A stretch of 64,000 nucleotides of DNA from Opeltia flavorubescens (GCA_000442125.1 KE546973.1:558001-622000); one strand, 5' to 3'; counted from the first letter of the stretch, positions 1 to 12,061 are shown. Program-made: numbers and translations. Notes: a model not told the origin generated them from the letters alone.

Positions 1-970
1 CAGTCTCCGCAATCGATGATTGTGCTGTACTCCTTGAGATGGCCTTTTCAAGCCCCTGAATCTCGTCTAGGCATCTCTGATCGTATTCTTCCTAAATCGT
101 TGGTAAGCCGTGCTGTCATTAAGTCTGTAGGTTTGATAATTTGGCAACCTTCGATATAGAGCTTTGAAAAACAGTATTCTCAAATGCTCTAGCTCTAGCT
201 TGAGCATTTTTTGGATCTACATGGGTTTTGTGGTCCAGATATACCAATTTGCTGCCCAATATCAGTTCATGTTACTTGTCTATGAACGTTTGTTCCCACC
301 TGCATTTTCGTAATCTTGTTCATACGTTCAGCGAATGACAGCTTTGTTTTGAAGCTCGTAGTGTCCATTGTGTTGCACCGATAACTAAACGGAAAATAAA
401 AACTGTACTTTAAGGCTCGTCACCTAGACGTAGATTTTTGACTTGAAGAGAGGAACCAATTTAAGAACTCTCCCCTCCTCAAATTGGCATACTTTTATTC
501 AACATGTATGATTTGGAATCTACTAATTCTCAGGGTTTAGCAATGGAGAAGAGGAGCTTCTCATTGGGTTTTTAAATCGACCAAAAACTTGACATTCTGT
601 GAAAACATGGAGAAAGAAATGTAGCTTATGGGCAAGTAAAAGAAATGCAATAAATGCAGTCCAGAATTACAAGAGACTGGGCTAAGGTAGCGTAGAAGCC
701 CAATCGAAACCAAGACTGATGATGTATTGGCTTACAGAAACCACTAATTGTATCAGATCTATGGGATGATTCCGTTGCGCAAGCGATATCAAGCATCAAA
801 AATATTAAAAGTCTCCATGCTTAACTGACGGACTTAGTCGGATATAAAAACATGTGGAGGTGTTGGTGTCAGACGGGCGGTGCCGCTCTCTCCGCCCATT
901 CACACGTGAGTTTAGACGGCGACCCTTTACCACGGGTCCTTACTGGGTGTGTGTTTCATTTTGTCTTAGG
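1..970. other. Intergenic, upstream of SYP1
   Basis: No coding frame with recognisable protein features was seen on either strand. The stretch is AT-leaning and full of stops. Its right part presumably holds the SYP1 promoter and leader, and its left part may be the 3' flank of a gene outside the window. No tRNA-like or repeat structure was noticed. Confidence 0.5.
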
Positions 971-3927
971 ATGGAGCTCTCTAGACAAGAATACCCAGCA
1001 CTTTTGGTAAGCCTCCTCACTTCACTAAGACATTGCCTTGCGATAACATTTTTGCTAACTGTCTTGTAGCAATCACTCCAGCCAAATCAAGCTGTAGCTG
1101 TCTTGGATGACCGTGTGAAATTGATCACAAAAGTCAACTTGGATATTGCAGAGTGGCTTTCGGTGCGATTCCCAGAAGCAAGGTTTCTGAGTTGTTACTG
1201 ATGGAGTGAATGTACAGGAGCGCCGCCGTGTTGAAGAAACCTATGTCCAAGGTCTGAAGAAGCTGGGAGCTCGTCATCCAAGTAACGCATCATCCGAGCT
1301 TGGGTATGCTTTTCGGAAGCTCTGCTCTGATTGGATAGTTTCTCTGACTTTATCAGAATATTTCAAACGCCATGGCAAAGCATTATAAGCTCCACGGAGT
1401 CCCTTGCCAACTCGCACACTCAGCTCGCCCAACGGATGGAGGTCGACGTAGAGCGCCCGTTGAGAGAGTACCAGAGGGAAAGCAGAGAGATGCAAGCAAT
1501 GAGCACGATACAGGGTAATCTAGCTGCCGTCGCAAAGGAGCTTGAGGCTGCGCAGAAAAGAGTCGACAGGATGCAAGCAGGAAACAGGGCTGCGAACAAG
1601 GTCGCCGACGCCGTCTCAGGCATGGAAGCAATCAGTCGGGAATGGCAAAACCAGGCACCCTATATCTTCGAGCAACTGCAGGCTTTAGATGAGCATCGGA
1701 TCAACCATCTACGCGACCTTCTGACCCAACTTCAGACGCATGAAGTCGATCAAGTAGAACGCAATCGCATATCTGCTGAAAGCTGTCTGAATGCAATACT
1801 AAATGTGGATACCAAGGAAGAGATATCCAACTTTGTTGCTAGGACCTCTGCAGGAGCACCGCCAACGATGCAGCCGGCTACACGTAGTCGAACAGCATCC
1901 GGGAACATGCTATCAACGCCATCGCGGCCCCAAGATGACAGAGCAAGCGACGTTTCAGCTTCATCGGAAGGCGCTCTACGATCGGGCTCAGCGAGTGGAG
2001 CACCACGTAAGTATTCATCCTGTCAAATATCAATTGTCATACTTCTGATGACTTGCAGCCCAAACCCCAGAATCGCGTCCCCGGTTCGGTCTACGACGAT
2101 TGGGTACGGTAATGAGCAGACGCAAAGAAAGCAAGAGGCCTGGCGAGCGACCTTCATCGCCAGAAAAGAGAGCGAGACCAAATTTAAATCCTTTACGGCG
2201 AGGCACAAGTTCTAGAAACATGCAGACCATCCCATCACCCGATGAAGAAGCAATGCCACTTCCCAAGTCCCCACCTCGGAGACGGCCAATGACTCCTCCG
2301 AACCGATCGCAAACTGCGACATTACCTCAATCACCACCAGAGCAGCGAAGAACGAATGGAGGAGTCAACGGCGACGCGATACTTCCAGCTCCAACGAGAT
2401 CGTCAACTATTCCCGCCACGAATGGTATTCAGGCGAATGCCGTTGCACTCGAAGAGGAGCAGCCAGCGCCTCCGCTGCAAGCTACCGAGGTATGCCGTGC
2501 ATTTACTGTTGATCTTTGATGATGACTGATGGTGCGCAGCCGCAACGAGATAGGGAAGGTTTCAATGTAGCACCGCCAGCTGTCGACGAGATCTCACGAG
2601 CTCAGCAAGAAGCTACGGCTAGGTAAGCCCCTTCTATGTGCGTTACTGTTGAATCGAGTTCACATACGTAGCGATCCGGATCAACAACCTTTCAAGTTAG
2701 ACATTCGGAGCGAGCCAATCCAGGAGGAAGGTCTCGACGCGCAGTCAGCCCTTTCAAGTACGGCAAATGCCTTACGTGCGGTATGCTCATCTCCGTACAT
2801 CCTTTATTGGCAGTCTGATTAAGCTGATATTTTTGAAGCAAGCGCAACAAATTCCTACACCACGTAAACCGCCAACGAATAGAGGACGTCGAGACGTCAG
2901 AAACACTGTATTCATACCATCACCACAATCTCCAGATCTATCTGCTCCTGGCGATTCTCCATTCCTAGCTGCGAATAGCTTTGGTGCCGGTAAAGCGAGC
3001 TCGCTATCTTCGGATGTACAACCTGGTTCAGACGCACATTCTATAAGATCAGCCCACTCGACGAGTAGTCTCGTTCAGACAACGGCCAAACATGCAGAGA
3101 TGACAGAGCCAGGCTTGAATGCATCGGTGATAGAAACGGTCAGCGCTTGGTTTTCATCAGGTCAAGTCACCAGAGCTACGGTCATTGGCGAGCTTGCACT
3201 GGCACATAATGCCTCAGAGACAGCAGTCACTGTTTCGACAGACACCATCCGCTTGGAAAACTTCCCTGTTCTAGAAAAGGTAGCACCCAACCCGACCTTC
3301 ATCACGCAAATGCCGGCGAGATCAGGCGAATACTCGGTCAATCTATCACAGATCTCGCGGGCTGCGGTAGCCTTTAAGTACCAGGTTCACCTGGAAGACT
3401 CGAACCTTGCAGCGCATGCGCCAGTCATCATCACGCCAAGTTGGAAGATTGAGCCCAAGCAAACGTCGGTCATAGTCAGCTATGCGTTCAATCCTGCATT
3501 CGTCTCCCCTACTGGCCGAAGCGTTACGATGAAGAATGTCGTCGTCGTAATCAATCTCGACAGCACGAAAGCTCAAGCATGCCAGTCAAGGCCTGTGGGG
3601 AGTTTCTCGAAGGAGAAGTCATTGATATACTGGAAGCTTGGGGATATCTCGTTGGATGGGTATGCTGAAACACCACAGAAGCTCCTGGCTCGCTTCAGTA
3701 CTGAGACAGAAGGAAAGCCAGGCAGTGTGGAAGCACGTTGGGAGATCTGTGGAGACGCCGCCTCTGGGCTTGGAAGCGGCCTGGCCTTGAGTCGATCAGC
3801 GGCCCCGAAAGAAGAGGGGAGCCCGGACCCTTTTGCAGACGAAAGCGCAGCAACAAGTCCAGGCGGTGCGTGGAAGGAGGTGAAGGTGCACAGGAAGATC
3901 GTGAGTGGAAAGTACACGGCCAACTAA
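971..3927 (+). CDS. SYP1: Muniscin Syp1 (F-BAR and mu-homology domain endocytic adaptor)
   Basis: An early endocytic adaptor that bends membrane and gathers cargo at clathrin sites; it also links to septins in yeast. Eight exons fit a continuous 858-residue frame: 971-1006, 1070-1162, 1218-1303, 1357-2006, 2059-2489, 2540-2622, 2672-2780 and 2839-3927. The N-terminal 260 or so residues read as an F-BAR domain, with a helical ERRRVEETYVQGLKKLG segment and a later coiled coil. A long Ser/Pro-rich linker follows, with short proline motifs. Residues from about 588 to 840 form the mu-homology domain, seen in LNASVIETVSAWF, SWKIEPKQTSVIVSYAFNP and IYWKLGDISLDG. The start was chosen because MELSRQEYPALL leads straight into the F-BAR domain and lies just before the first intron. 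All junctions keep phase. Identification rests on domain order and family motifs. Confidence 0.9.
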
Positions 3928-5085
3928 TTATCAAGATTTGGTATAGCTATCCTACTGCTTTTACAGATTGAGCTAAACTCGACGTGAATGACAGCATTTC
4001 CAGTCGACGGCCTACCTGTATTTAACAGCGCGCAAATCGATATATAGATATAGCCTGAGTCGGGCTCTCGATGGATAGCTCGAGACGCTACTACGGAAGC
4101 TTTGAGGGATAAGTATTTAGTACTATCAGGGTCAATAATATTTAATGCAATACATGTATATTAAATTGTGAAAAATGAAAGCGACTTTAATCCAAAAGGA
4201 CATATCATGTTTCATTCAAAGTCTAGATGTTCTCCAACTAAGGAGGACAGAGAGTACAATGGCAATTGATAGCGACGAATGATAGGAAGGACGGCCCGAT
4301 GTCACTATTAGGTGTTTACGACGTGCCACACTGCAGGAAATTGCAGTCGCCAGGTGGTTACGTGAGACGGTATGATGCATTAGATAAGGGGGTCGCTTTA
4401 ATCTACTGATGGCGACCATCATGAGACACATCTTGATTGACCAATTTAGATATTACGTAGAAGCAAACTTTCGGCGCTTGAATACCGACTTATTCAACAT
4501 GTGTTTCCTTGATCATATTCTTTCAAGTATTTTTAGGTGTGTTCATACAGAATAGAAATGATGGACATCTGCAGACGCCCTCTTGTTCTGAAATCATGGG
4601 GAGGACTCTGCTGATTGGCCAGGATAGCACGACAATGAAGCGAAAAGCGGAAATTGAATTTCTTTTAGCTTCCTTTTAGCGTTGTTTGGCAAATATCCCT
4701 GCCAAGATCTGTTTCGACCGTCTCTCGACCTCCTCCCATTCCTCATACCCTCATACACGCTGTCGCTCTCTTGTCAGACCAAAGCATACCCGCTCTGCTC
4801 TGCTCTACTCTGCTCGTTGCCCTTCTTTTACCAACGAGCAGCGGTAATCCTTTCTTTCATCCATTTGTGCGATACCCCTGGTGGTATTGCTATCCATTCA
4901 TTCACTCTACATTCCAGTCTTCAGTCGCGACTACTCAACAATCAGTTGACCCTAATTCACACAATAATCACAATCACAACCACCTTGATTCGCCACCGAG
5001 CGATTAGTGAACGGCCTCAGGAAGGCTTCCATTCACTTGACTCGGCACTGAGACGTTCTTGAGCGCCGCTTCCCTCCCGCTCAAC
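3928..5085. other. Intergenic with pyrimidine-rich leader of the SH3 gene
   Basis: About 1.15 kb without a supported gene. The part from about 4700 to 5080 is strongly C/T-rich on the plus strand, typical of a fungal core promoter and 5' leader. An AT-rich patch lies near 4130-4180. The frame open across 4682-5062 begins with a non-ATG codon and has no protein-like features. Confidence 0.5.
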
Positions 5086-7211
5086 ATGCCTCATCACCAC
5101 CATGCAAAGCACCACCCTCGCGCCATGCCTCTCAACGCCCGCGATCAAGAGACCATTGTTCAAGTTATATACAAAACTGCAGAGAAAACATTTGATGGCC
5201 CAATTGGCGGTTACATGACTTTGGACGGCTCTGATGACAGTGGGAATAATGCTGTTCAACCCGTTGCTCAACCCCAGACTCAGCCCGCTGCATCTCCCCA
5301 AGTCCAAGCTGCCTCATCTCCAAGCGAAGAAGCAACCCAAGCTGCAGCTCCAGCCCCAGCGCCAGTCCAGACCACCCAGGCAGCGGAACCCGATACCACA
5401 CCCGCTGCTCAGGTCCAGACTTCTGTAACTCCTGAGGCTACTCCTCAAGACCAGACTCCCTCAAGCCAGACGGCGTTCGTCGCGCCTGTATCCACTACTG
5501 GTAACCCCAAAGCCAAAAGCACTCCCTCATCCGTCGATTCTAGCTCTGCCGATACAAAGTCCACTTCTACACCTAAGAAGCCAATCGAGGATTCAGAATC
5601 TACCACGTCGCAAGTGTCTTCGCAAATCACTGGTCCTTCACCCACTCAAGATGCTTCTACTCTTTCTTCCTCCCTCATTGCGGGGAATGCGGCTAGCTCT
5701 TCATCGTCGACTCCCGGTCCAAGTGCGAGTCGCCAGTCGGACGGAATGAGTGGAGGCGCAAAAGCAGGACTAGCTATCGGCATACTTCTTGCTATCGGCC
5801 TCGTGCTGGGATTGATATTTTTCTTCTATCGCCGCAAGAAGAAGCAGCAACAGAGTGAAGCGTATCAAATTGCCGACGATGAAAAATCCGTTGCTCCTAA
5901 TACCGGCAATGTGGGTGCTGTTGGACGCGCCGCAAGTACTCGCACCACATCTACGGCACCACGCTTGAGTCTCCGCCCCGTCACACAGTTCTTGCCCGAT
6001 CTGGCGGGTCGAAGAAAGAGTGGTAATGCTCTAGCTGCAGCAGGCAACCGTAACCTTGGACCAATGGATGCAATAAGCGAGAAGAAACCTGGACACACTC
6101 AATCCTCCAATCCTGCCAATCCCTTCGGTGATCATGCAGAGCCGTCTGAGAAGCCTATGTATCCGCGCACGGAGAAGTCAGTGGTACCTAACCAGGCAAA
6201 TAACCCTACCAATCCCTTCGGCAACCACGCAGAAACATTGGACCAACCTGCGGACGGAGACCGCTCGCTGCCAGCTGATGCCAATGTACCTGCCCCTCTT
6301 CGCATTCGAACACCAACACCGGAAGGCACACCTTACGCTGCCGGTGCCGCTGGTGCTGCCCTTGTTGCTGCTGGAGTAGCCGGCCCAAAAGCCAACGTAC
6401 CACAACCCCTGAACTTGAGCCCTAATCGGCCTTCATCGCCCGCTCCTGTGCCTAGCCCCAATGGCACCGAATTTAGCATGACCTCGGCTACCCCTGCTTC
6501 AATGGCAAACGGACCTCCTCCAAGCAATGTCCATCGTGTACAGCTCGACTTCAAACCCTCCATGGACGACGAACTGGCACTTCGAGCTGGTCAGTTAGTT
6601 NGTCTTTTGCACGAGTACGATGATGGATGGGTAAGCTGAGAATCTCCAACAACAGAACCATCAGATGCTGATTTACTTTTCAGGCTCTTTGCATTCGTCT
6701 CGATCGTTCACAACAAGGTGTAGCACCGCGCACGTGTCTTTCTGCTCGTCCAGTCAAACCTCGCCCAAACCCTAATGCTCGAGGCCCTGCACCCCGAGGT
6801 CCTCCACCCCCGGGTATGTTTGGTCCTGGACAGCAACGGCCAATGTCACCATCTTCAAGTGGTCGCGGTTCACCAGGTCCATTTGATCGGACTCCTCGCG
6901 GCATGTCCCCTGGTCCGCATCCTGTCAAACGCTCAATGTCGCCTGGACCCTATGGCGGTGGACCTCAGCGTCCTAACATGCCGCCCCCAGGAGGCAAGAG
7001 ACGCAGCAACTCGGCTAGTGAGTTTCGCGAACGTAGAGCGAGCCCACCAGGGCCTAGCCCAATGAACCCGAACGCCCAAAACATTCTCTCCGGCGTGCAA
7101 AAGGTTCCGATGCAGCTTCAAGCAATTACCCCACCAGATCAGGCTCTACCAATGACTTCTCAGCCTACTTCGATGCCAACTCGTAAACCAGTTCCCGGAC
7201 AAGCTATGTGA
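5086..7211 (+). CDS. Single-pass membrane protein with cytoplasmic SH3 domain
   Basis: Two exons (5086-6630 and 6684-7211, phase 0) give 690 residues. The first 220 residues are low-complexity Pro/Gln/Ala/Ser/Thr and probably outside the cell or heavily glycosylated. One membrane helix lies at about residues 226-247 (GLAIGILLAIGLVLGLIFFF), followed by the basic stop-transfer RRKKK. An SH3 domain starts near residue 482 (VHRVQLDFKPSMDDELALRAGQ) and runs across the intron to DDGWALCIRLDRSQQGVAPRTCLS. The tail is Pro/Gly/Arg-rich. This layout suggests a surface sensor or scaffold that recruits proline-rich partners. It is not Sho1, which has four helices. The start at 5086 is the first ATG of the frame. 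Base 6601 is an N in the SH3 domain (codon ngt, residue 506). A similar fungal family exists but its function is not established. Confidence 0.8.
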
Positions 7212-8440
7212 AGTCTGCCTTTCCGAGTGGGGGAAGGATGTATTCTTCGGAACCAGTTTTAGCTATATCGCTGTGATGCAGTCATTGCAGCGGAAATATC
7301 CACAATCTCGAGTCAGTCGTTGACTCCCTAATGTGTTTTTGAGCGATGGATGATGGAAAATAAACTTCAGCTTCACCAAAAGGCAGGTACCTTGCAAACT
7401 CTGCAACTTTTATTCGATTCTAGGAAAAGCTATTTCGGTCCTCTGAGGACATCCCCTTTAGATACCACCTTTTTCACAAGCTTTGTGAGGGAAGCCTCGG
7501 CGCTGGAGATGTGAATGTCTCTAGTGAATTGTATGTACATTAGCTAGCTCAATGTTGTCCTGTCAAACATCTCTTCAGATTGAGTCTCCTTGTGAATCAA
7601 GTAAAACGATGGATCGATGAGCCCATTGTCCACATTTAAATGGCTGTTTTTATCAACTGAGGTACCTTCATTTCTGTCCCTAGTATAGCCGCTGCAACCC
7701 TCGTGGCGGCAGTCAAGTATCTCTACAGTGCCGAGGAAATGGTCTATTCGCTATCAACCGTCAAGAAATTGACCAACAAGGGATATCACAAGGTCTGTGG
7801 AGAATTGAACAATCCGCTGACGTCCCCAGAATATTTGAAGGATCAATGAAATTGAGTTTTTGAATCGTATCAAGGCCATAGGACTACTATGTCGGTCTCT
7901 AGTGGTATTTACTAAATGGTAAACGCAATATCTATCAGAAGTTTGATACTTCAACTACAGCAAATCTCTCATTGGTCTTTTCCCTCTCTCTGCTTTTTTC
8001 TTTGCGACAAAAAGGCGTCGTCATACAAGAGTTGTTCTCACCTGTATTCCTGATCTCAATGATGAGCATGATGGGTATAAAAAGAGTTCTGCTGGTTAAT
8101 CACCGCGAGTAGGTGGACACAATCACCAGATCAGATCCTCGTCACACGCAGCAAGCTGCAGCGTCGACTTCGCTATGAACTCATAGACCAACGGCATTTT
8201 GCGATGTTACTGAACTCTGACTCCTACGTTGTGGTTTTTCCAAGCTTGACTCAAGGCACGAAGCTCTTAAGTTGGACTATTTCTCTCTGCAGCGTAATGT
8301 CATTCTACAGGATTGGCTCGAATGGCATTAAGCGTGAAGAATCAATGCTTATAGTCGAATCAGTGTGCACGAGGCCTTACGGTGGCCTCATAAATCATTC
8401 TCATTATTGCTTTCTGGTATAAGGATGAGTCTGTACAGTC

Positions 8441-8609
8441 AATCTTCACGGAGTTTTGTGCCTTCGGTGACGCTGCTGATCATATAGATGACCCTATGGG
8501 CGCAATTTATATTGGTTGTCAGTAAGCATAAGGTCCAGTCAGCGAAATAGATCTTCACCGAGTTCTATGAGGAGAATGACGATGCTAATAAGTCAAATGA
8601 CCGCTGGTG
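8441..8609. repeat. Diverged direct repeat upstream of the cysteine-rich gene
   Basis: Copies at 8441-8500 and 8550-8609 (offset 109) match at 37 of 60 positions when laid side by side without gaps. Of these, 24 of 30 fall in the three best ten-base blocks. Read in the same frame both begin IFTEF, and the later parts share scattered D, A and IY residues. Several differences are at third codon positions. The second copy runs into the TATA box of the following gene. It could be a decayed tandem duplication of an older exon or of a promoter, or chance. The counts are by eye. Confidence 0.35.
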
Positions 8610-8617
8610 GAACAGCA

Positions 8618-8626
8618 TATATAAAG
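8618..8626 (+). promoter_or_regulatory. TATA box of the small cysteine-rich gene
   Basis: TATATAAAG lies about 140 bp before the ATG at 8764. It is followed by a T/C-rich run at 8636-8665, a common arrangement in strongly or conditionally expressed filamentous-fungal genes. This is inferred from position and sequence only. Confidence 0.5.
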
Positions 8627-8763
8627 CGTTACACAGCTCTTTTTCTTCCTTACCAATTCTCTTTTCAGCAAAACATAACCATCTGCCAATAAGCCTCCCA
8701 ATCGAACATTCCCAGGAGACACTCTTCGCCTTACAAACCCCCGAGAATAACAGTCGAAAGAAT

Positions 8764-8904
8764 AATGGGCTACCCCTTAATAAAACCATATGAAGGACAC
8801 TACTACTGCTGTCAATGTGGCTGCAAAAATATGATCGGCGAAGGATGCAAGGACAACTTGAAACTGGGTTGTGAGCATACTCAGTGTGACGATTGCTATT
8901 TCTA
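8764..8904 (+). CDS. Small cysteine-rich protein, 46 residues
   Basis: A short unspliced frame encodes 46 residues, eight of them cysteines (residues 15, 16, 18, 20, 28, 36, 41 and 44). The pattern is YCCQCGCKN, then a lone Cys, then GCEHTQCDDCYF at the C terminus. CxxC pairs with an intervening CxH suggest a zinc-ribbon-like metal site. There is no signal peptide: the N terminus MGYPLIKPYEG is hydrophilic, so the protein is probably intracellular. A consensus TATA box 140 bp upstream and a pyrimidine-rich leader support expression. Small CxxC proteins of this sort are known in Dothideomycetes and similar fungi, mostly unnamed. The alternative is a chance frame, but eight cysteines in 46 codons with clean CxxC spacing argues against that. 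Confidence 0.6.
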
Positions 8905-9510
8905 AGGAACCAGCTCTGCTGTTGCCCGGCCGTCATTATAGCTCTGTCACCGTTTTGGATCCCGAGGAAACGTATGCGTTGATAACATGAGCATGGGTCT
9001 GGTACTGATGGTTGATTGTAATGGCGACTAGCATGGTGGAATTGTGAAGCATGTGTATTGATTGATTCTTTGACTTTGGAATAGCAGGGTTTATGCTTGC
9101 ATGCTGAATAGATGTAGATGTTTATGAGCCCCAGGGCACTGTATGCAATGCTTTAATTCTACCACAGAGTTGAAGAGACTTCCCTCACTCCTCATCTTCT
9201 GCGGTGAATTCAAACGCGGCTATTCTTCTGATATTGAGTGGAGACATCGTATTCAAACTTGAAAGTCACTATTGGAATGCACAGAATCAAGTAGTACTCA
9301 AATCGACATTAAAATTAACGCAGCTTGTACAGTCCGTCTCTCCATTGCAAGAACTTCTCCAGTCTGATAATCTTTGATGCCGTGCTGAGAACCGATCACG
9401 TGACCCGGTGATTAAATGATCGCTTGACGCGATTATTTTTCAACGTTGTGTCTTATTGTGCGCCCAAAGGCGCCAGCACCCACAGCGAGCTGCTGGATAG
9501 ACCCGATATT
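8905..9510. other. Intergenic between the cysteine-rich gene and MAD1
   Basis: About 600 bp with no supported frame. The left part is the AT-rich 3' flank of the small gene. The right part holds the MAD1 promoter, with a GATCACGTGACC palindromic E-box-like motif at about 9394-9405. Confidence 0.5.
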
Positions 9511-12061
9511 ATGGATTCTCCAATGCGTCAAGCCCGTCGTCGCAGTCGAGAAGCTGGAGTGTCGGCTTCGCCTCCGAATCAAAGCTCAAGAGGCAACGCG
9601 TCCTCAGGCATTCCCATGTATAATTCAAGGGTATGGGACGGCAAGGACTACATTGGACGATGACTAATAGTGATAGTTTGCTGCGAGCCGAAATGCCAAT
9701 ACCCAGCCGACCTATGATTTTATCAGCGGAGGAGGGGCAAGTCCACCGCGAGCACAGCCTTTGCAGCAGAGCTTTCGACAGTCGCAATTGGTGAAGCCAG
9801 GTCAGTACGGGCTCTGACAAATCCTCACTCGACAGTATTCTCATGGAATCTGAAGCTCCAGATCTTGAAAACGAGAACCTGCGTGCGCAAGTCAAAGCAT
9901 TGCAGTATGAAGTGAATAGCCTTAAGTCGGAGCGTGGCTTCGAAAAATTGAGGCATGAGCAAGCTCTGCAAGATGTTCAAGAACGAGCCGATGCAGATTT
10001 CAAGAAAGCTCAGGTAGGAGAAGCGTCATTGACATTTCTATGGTCACGCCTAATCAATGGCTGATGCGGCTGGAGCAGGCATCTGAGAGTAGCAAGAATA
10101 TTTCGAGTCACAAATACGAAACTTTAGTTCGGCAATTGCAAGAAGCGCAAGACCATGCTACGAACCAGCAAAACCATCTCGAGAAGAAGGCTCGAACCCT
10201 GCAGGAACAGAACCGATCGTTGCAGGAAGATGTGGATGAAAGCCAGAATGCGCTCGCCTCACTCGACCGTCAATATAAGCATCAGCTACAAGACATTGAA
10301 ACCAAGCATTCTACCCTCCAGAAGACGTTAAGCGATCTCCGAGCGGATTTAGATATGAAGACGAATGCTTTGCGTCACACTCAAGATAATTTATCGAAGA
10401 AGGAGTCTGAGGTCGGACATCTCGAGAGCGAAAACCTGAGATTGAAAGCTCAGGCTGGGGATAGTGATACTCTAGGTGTCATCAAAAGGGAGCTATCAGA
10501 GCAGGTCACGCATATTCGTAGACTCGAGATTACCAACAGAGAGCAAAGTACTGAGCTCAAGCATTTCCGACGGATTCACAAAGCTGTGGAAGTCGTGGAA
10601 GAAGAGAAGCGCGTGCTGGAGCATAAGATTGGTCTTATGGAGGATCTACGAAAAGAGTTACGCGAAGCACAACTCCGACGGCAGGTTTTGGAAGACGAAA
10701 GACAATCATGGACATCTTTCCTGCAAAACCAGGAAGATGGCGAAGACATGCAATTTGATACTCCAGAAGCTGTAGCGAGGGCCCTGATGAAGCAACGGCT
10801 TGAGACTGCATCGCTGGTCGATAGACTGGGGAGAATTCAGCCAGAGCTCTCCGAGAAAGACGGGATAATCAGAGATCTAGAAGAGCAACACAGCAAATGT
10901 CAAATTGAACTCGAAAAGCTACGTTCTAACGGAGGAGCTGGTGATCCTCGAGTCAAAGCCAGGCTCGAGCGACAACGAGCTCTAGCAGTCAAGGAGGTTG
11001 AATATCTTCGTGAGCAACTCCGAACTTTTGACAGCGAAGAACAAACCTACACCGACAATCAATTCGATACGCAGAAAACGAAAAGAATCCAAGACTTAGA
11101 ATCCCTTGTGGACCAATACCGTCAGGAACTTCAAAATTTGAATGACTCTAGTGTTAAACATGAATCCCAACAGCAGCAAGAGAGATTATCTTCACAGCCC
11201 CTTTCCCCTCGTAAACGTCCTCGCGACGAGAACGAAGGATCCGATCTCCTCGGCCAACTCTCCCGCAAGAACCGTACCCTCCAGGACACCCTTTCCAGCC
11301 TCCAAACCACCAACGCCCAGCTCTCCGCCGACCTCTCCGCCACAACCACTCAACTCCACTCTCTCCAAAAGGACTCCCGCACTCGCATCCTCTCCCTCCG
11401 CTCAAACCCAACCTCCGACCATATCTCCCTCCGACAAGCGGAAATCGACGGCCTCCGCGCCGAGAACAAAGCCCTCCTCACACAATTCGTCCCCTCCACG
11501 CACGAAAACTCCTCCTCCTCCCCATCCACCCCCGTCCAAACAGTTCCCGTCCACACCCTCAACAACGCCCGCGCGGAACTCGTCGCGCTCGAAAAAGTCG
11601 TCGCGGAAAAGGAGAAACGGATGCTGAGGCTGAAGCAGATCTGGTCTTTGAAATCGCTGGAGTTTCGAGAAGCGGTCGCGAGTTTGCTGGGGTGGCAGAT
11701 GGATTTCTTGCCCAATGGTAGGTTTCGGTTGACGAGTATTTTTCGGCCCGGAGGGGAGGATGGTGGTGGTGGTGGGAACACGGGGTTGGTGTTTGATGGG
11801 GAGACGGGGACTATGAAGATTGCGGGGGGGCCGGAGAGTGCGTTTGGGAGGGAGGTGAGGCCTTTGGTGAGGTTTTGGGTGGAGGAGAGGAAGGAGGTTC
11901 CTGGTATGTTTTTTTGATCTTTGTTTTCTTTTGGTTTTTTACTCTTTTTTCGCGCCTGTGGTAGGGTTTGATGGGCTGACGAGTGAGATTTAGGTTTCTT
12001 GAGTGCGTGCACTTTGCAGTTCTACGACGAGAGCACGAGGGCGGCGAGGGCGTTGGCTTGA
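9511..12061 (+). CDS. MAD1: Spindle assembly checkpoint protein Mad1
   Basis: Mad1 is the coiled-coil kinetochore and nuclear-pore protein that binds Mad2 and starts the mitotic checkpoint. Exons: 9511-9630, 9677-about 9800, about 9836-10013, 10079-11903 and 11994-12061, giving about 772 residues. Nearly the whole protein is heptad-rich coiled coil. Near the C terminus SARELV-type sequence (NNARAELVALEK) is followed by the globular domain: RMLRLKQIWSLKSLEFREAV, FLPNGRFRLTSIF, and an ending FLSACTLQFYDEST as in fungal Mad1. The last exon is placed because the intron with acceptor at 11993 restores this motif and stops soon after. The second junction is irregular. The reading frames on its two sides differ by one base, so either a 31-nt intron (9805-9835) or a one-base frame slip near 9800 is needed. 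Otherwise the phases agree. Confidence 0.85.

Larger units (their letters stand above)
7212..8763. other. Intergenic before the small cysteine-rich gene
   Basis: About 1.5 kb with no gene I can support. It has many stops in all frames. A TATAAAAAG at 8076-8084 is not followed by a convincing frame; the one open at 8204-8422 has no features. Two similar stretches, 8441-8500 and 8550-8609, look like a diverged direct repeat and are treated separately. Confidence 0.5.
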
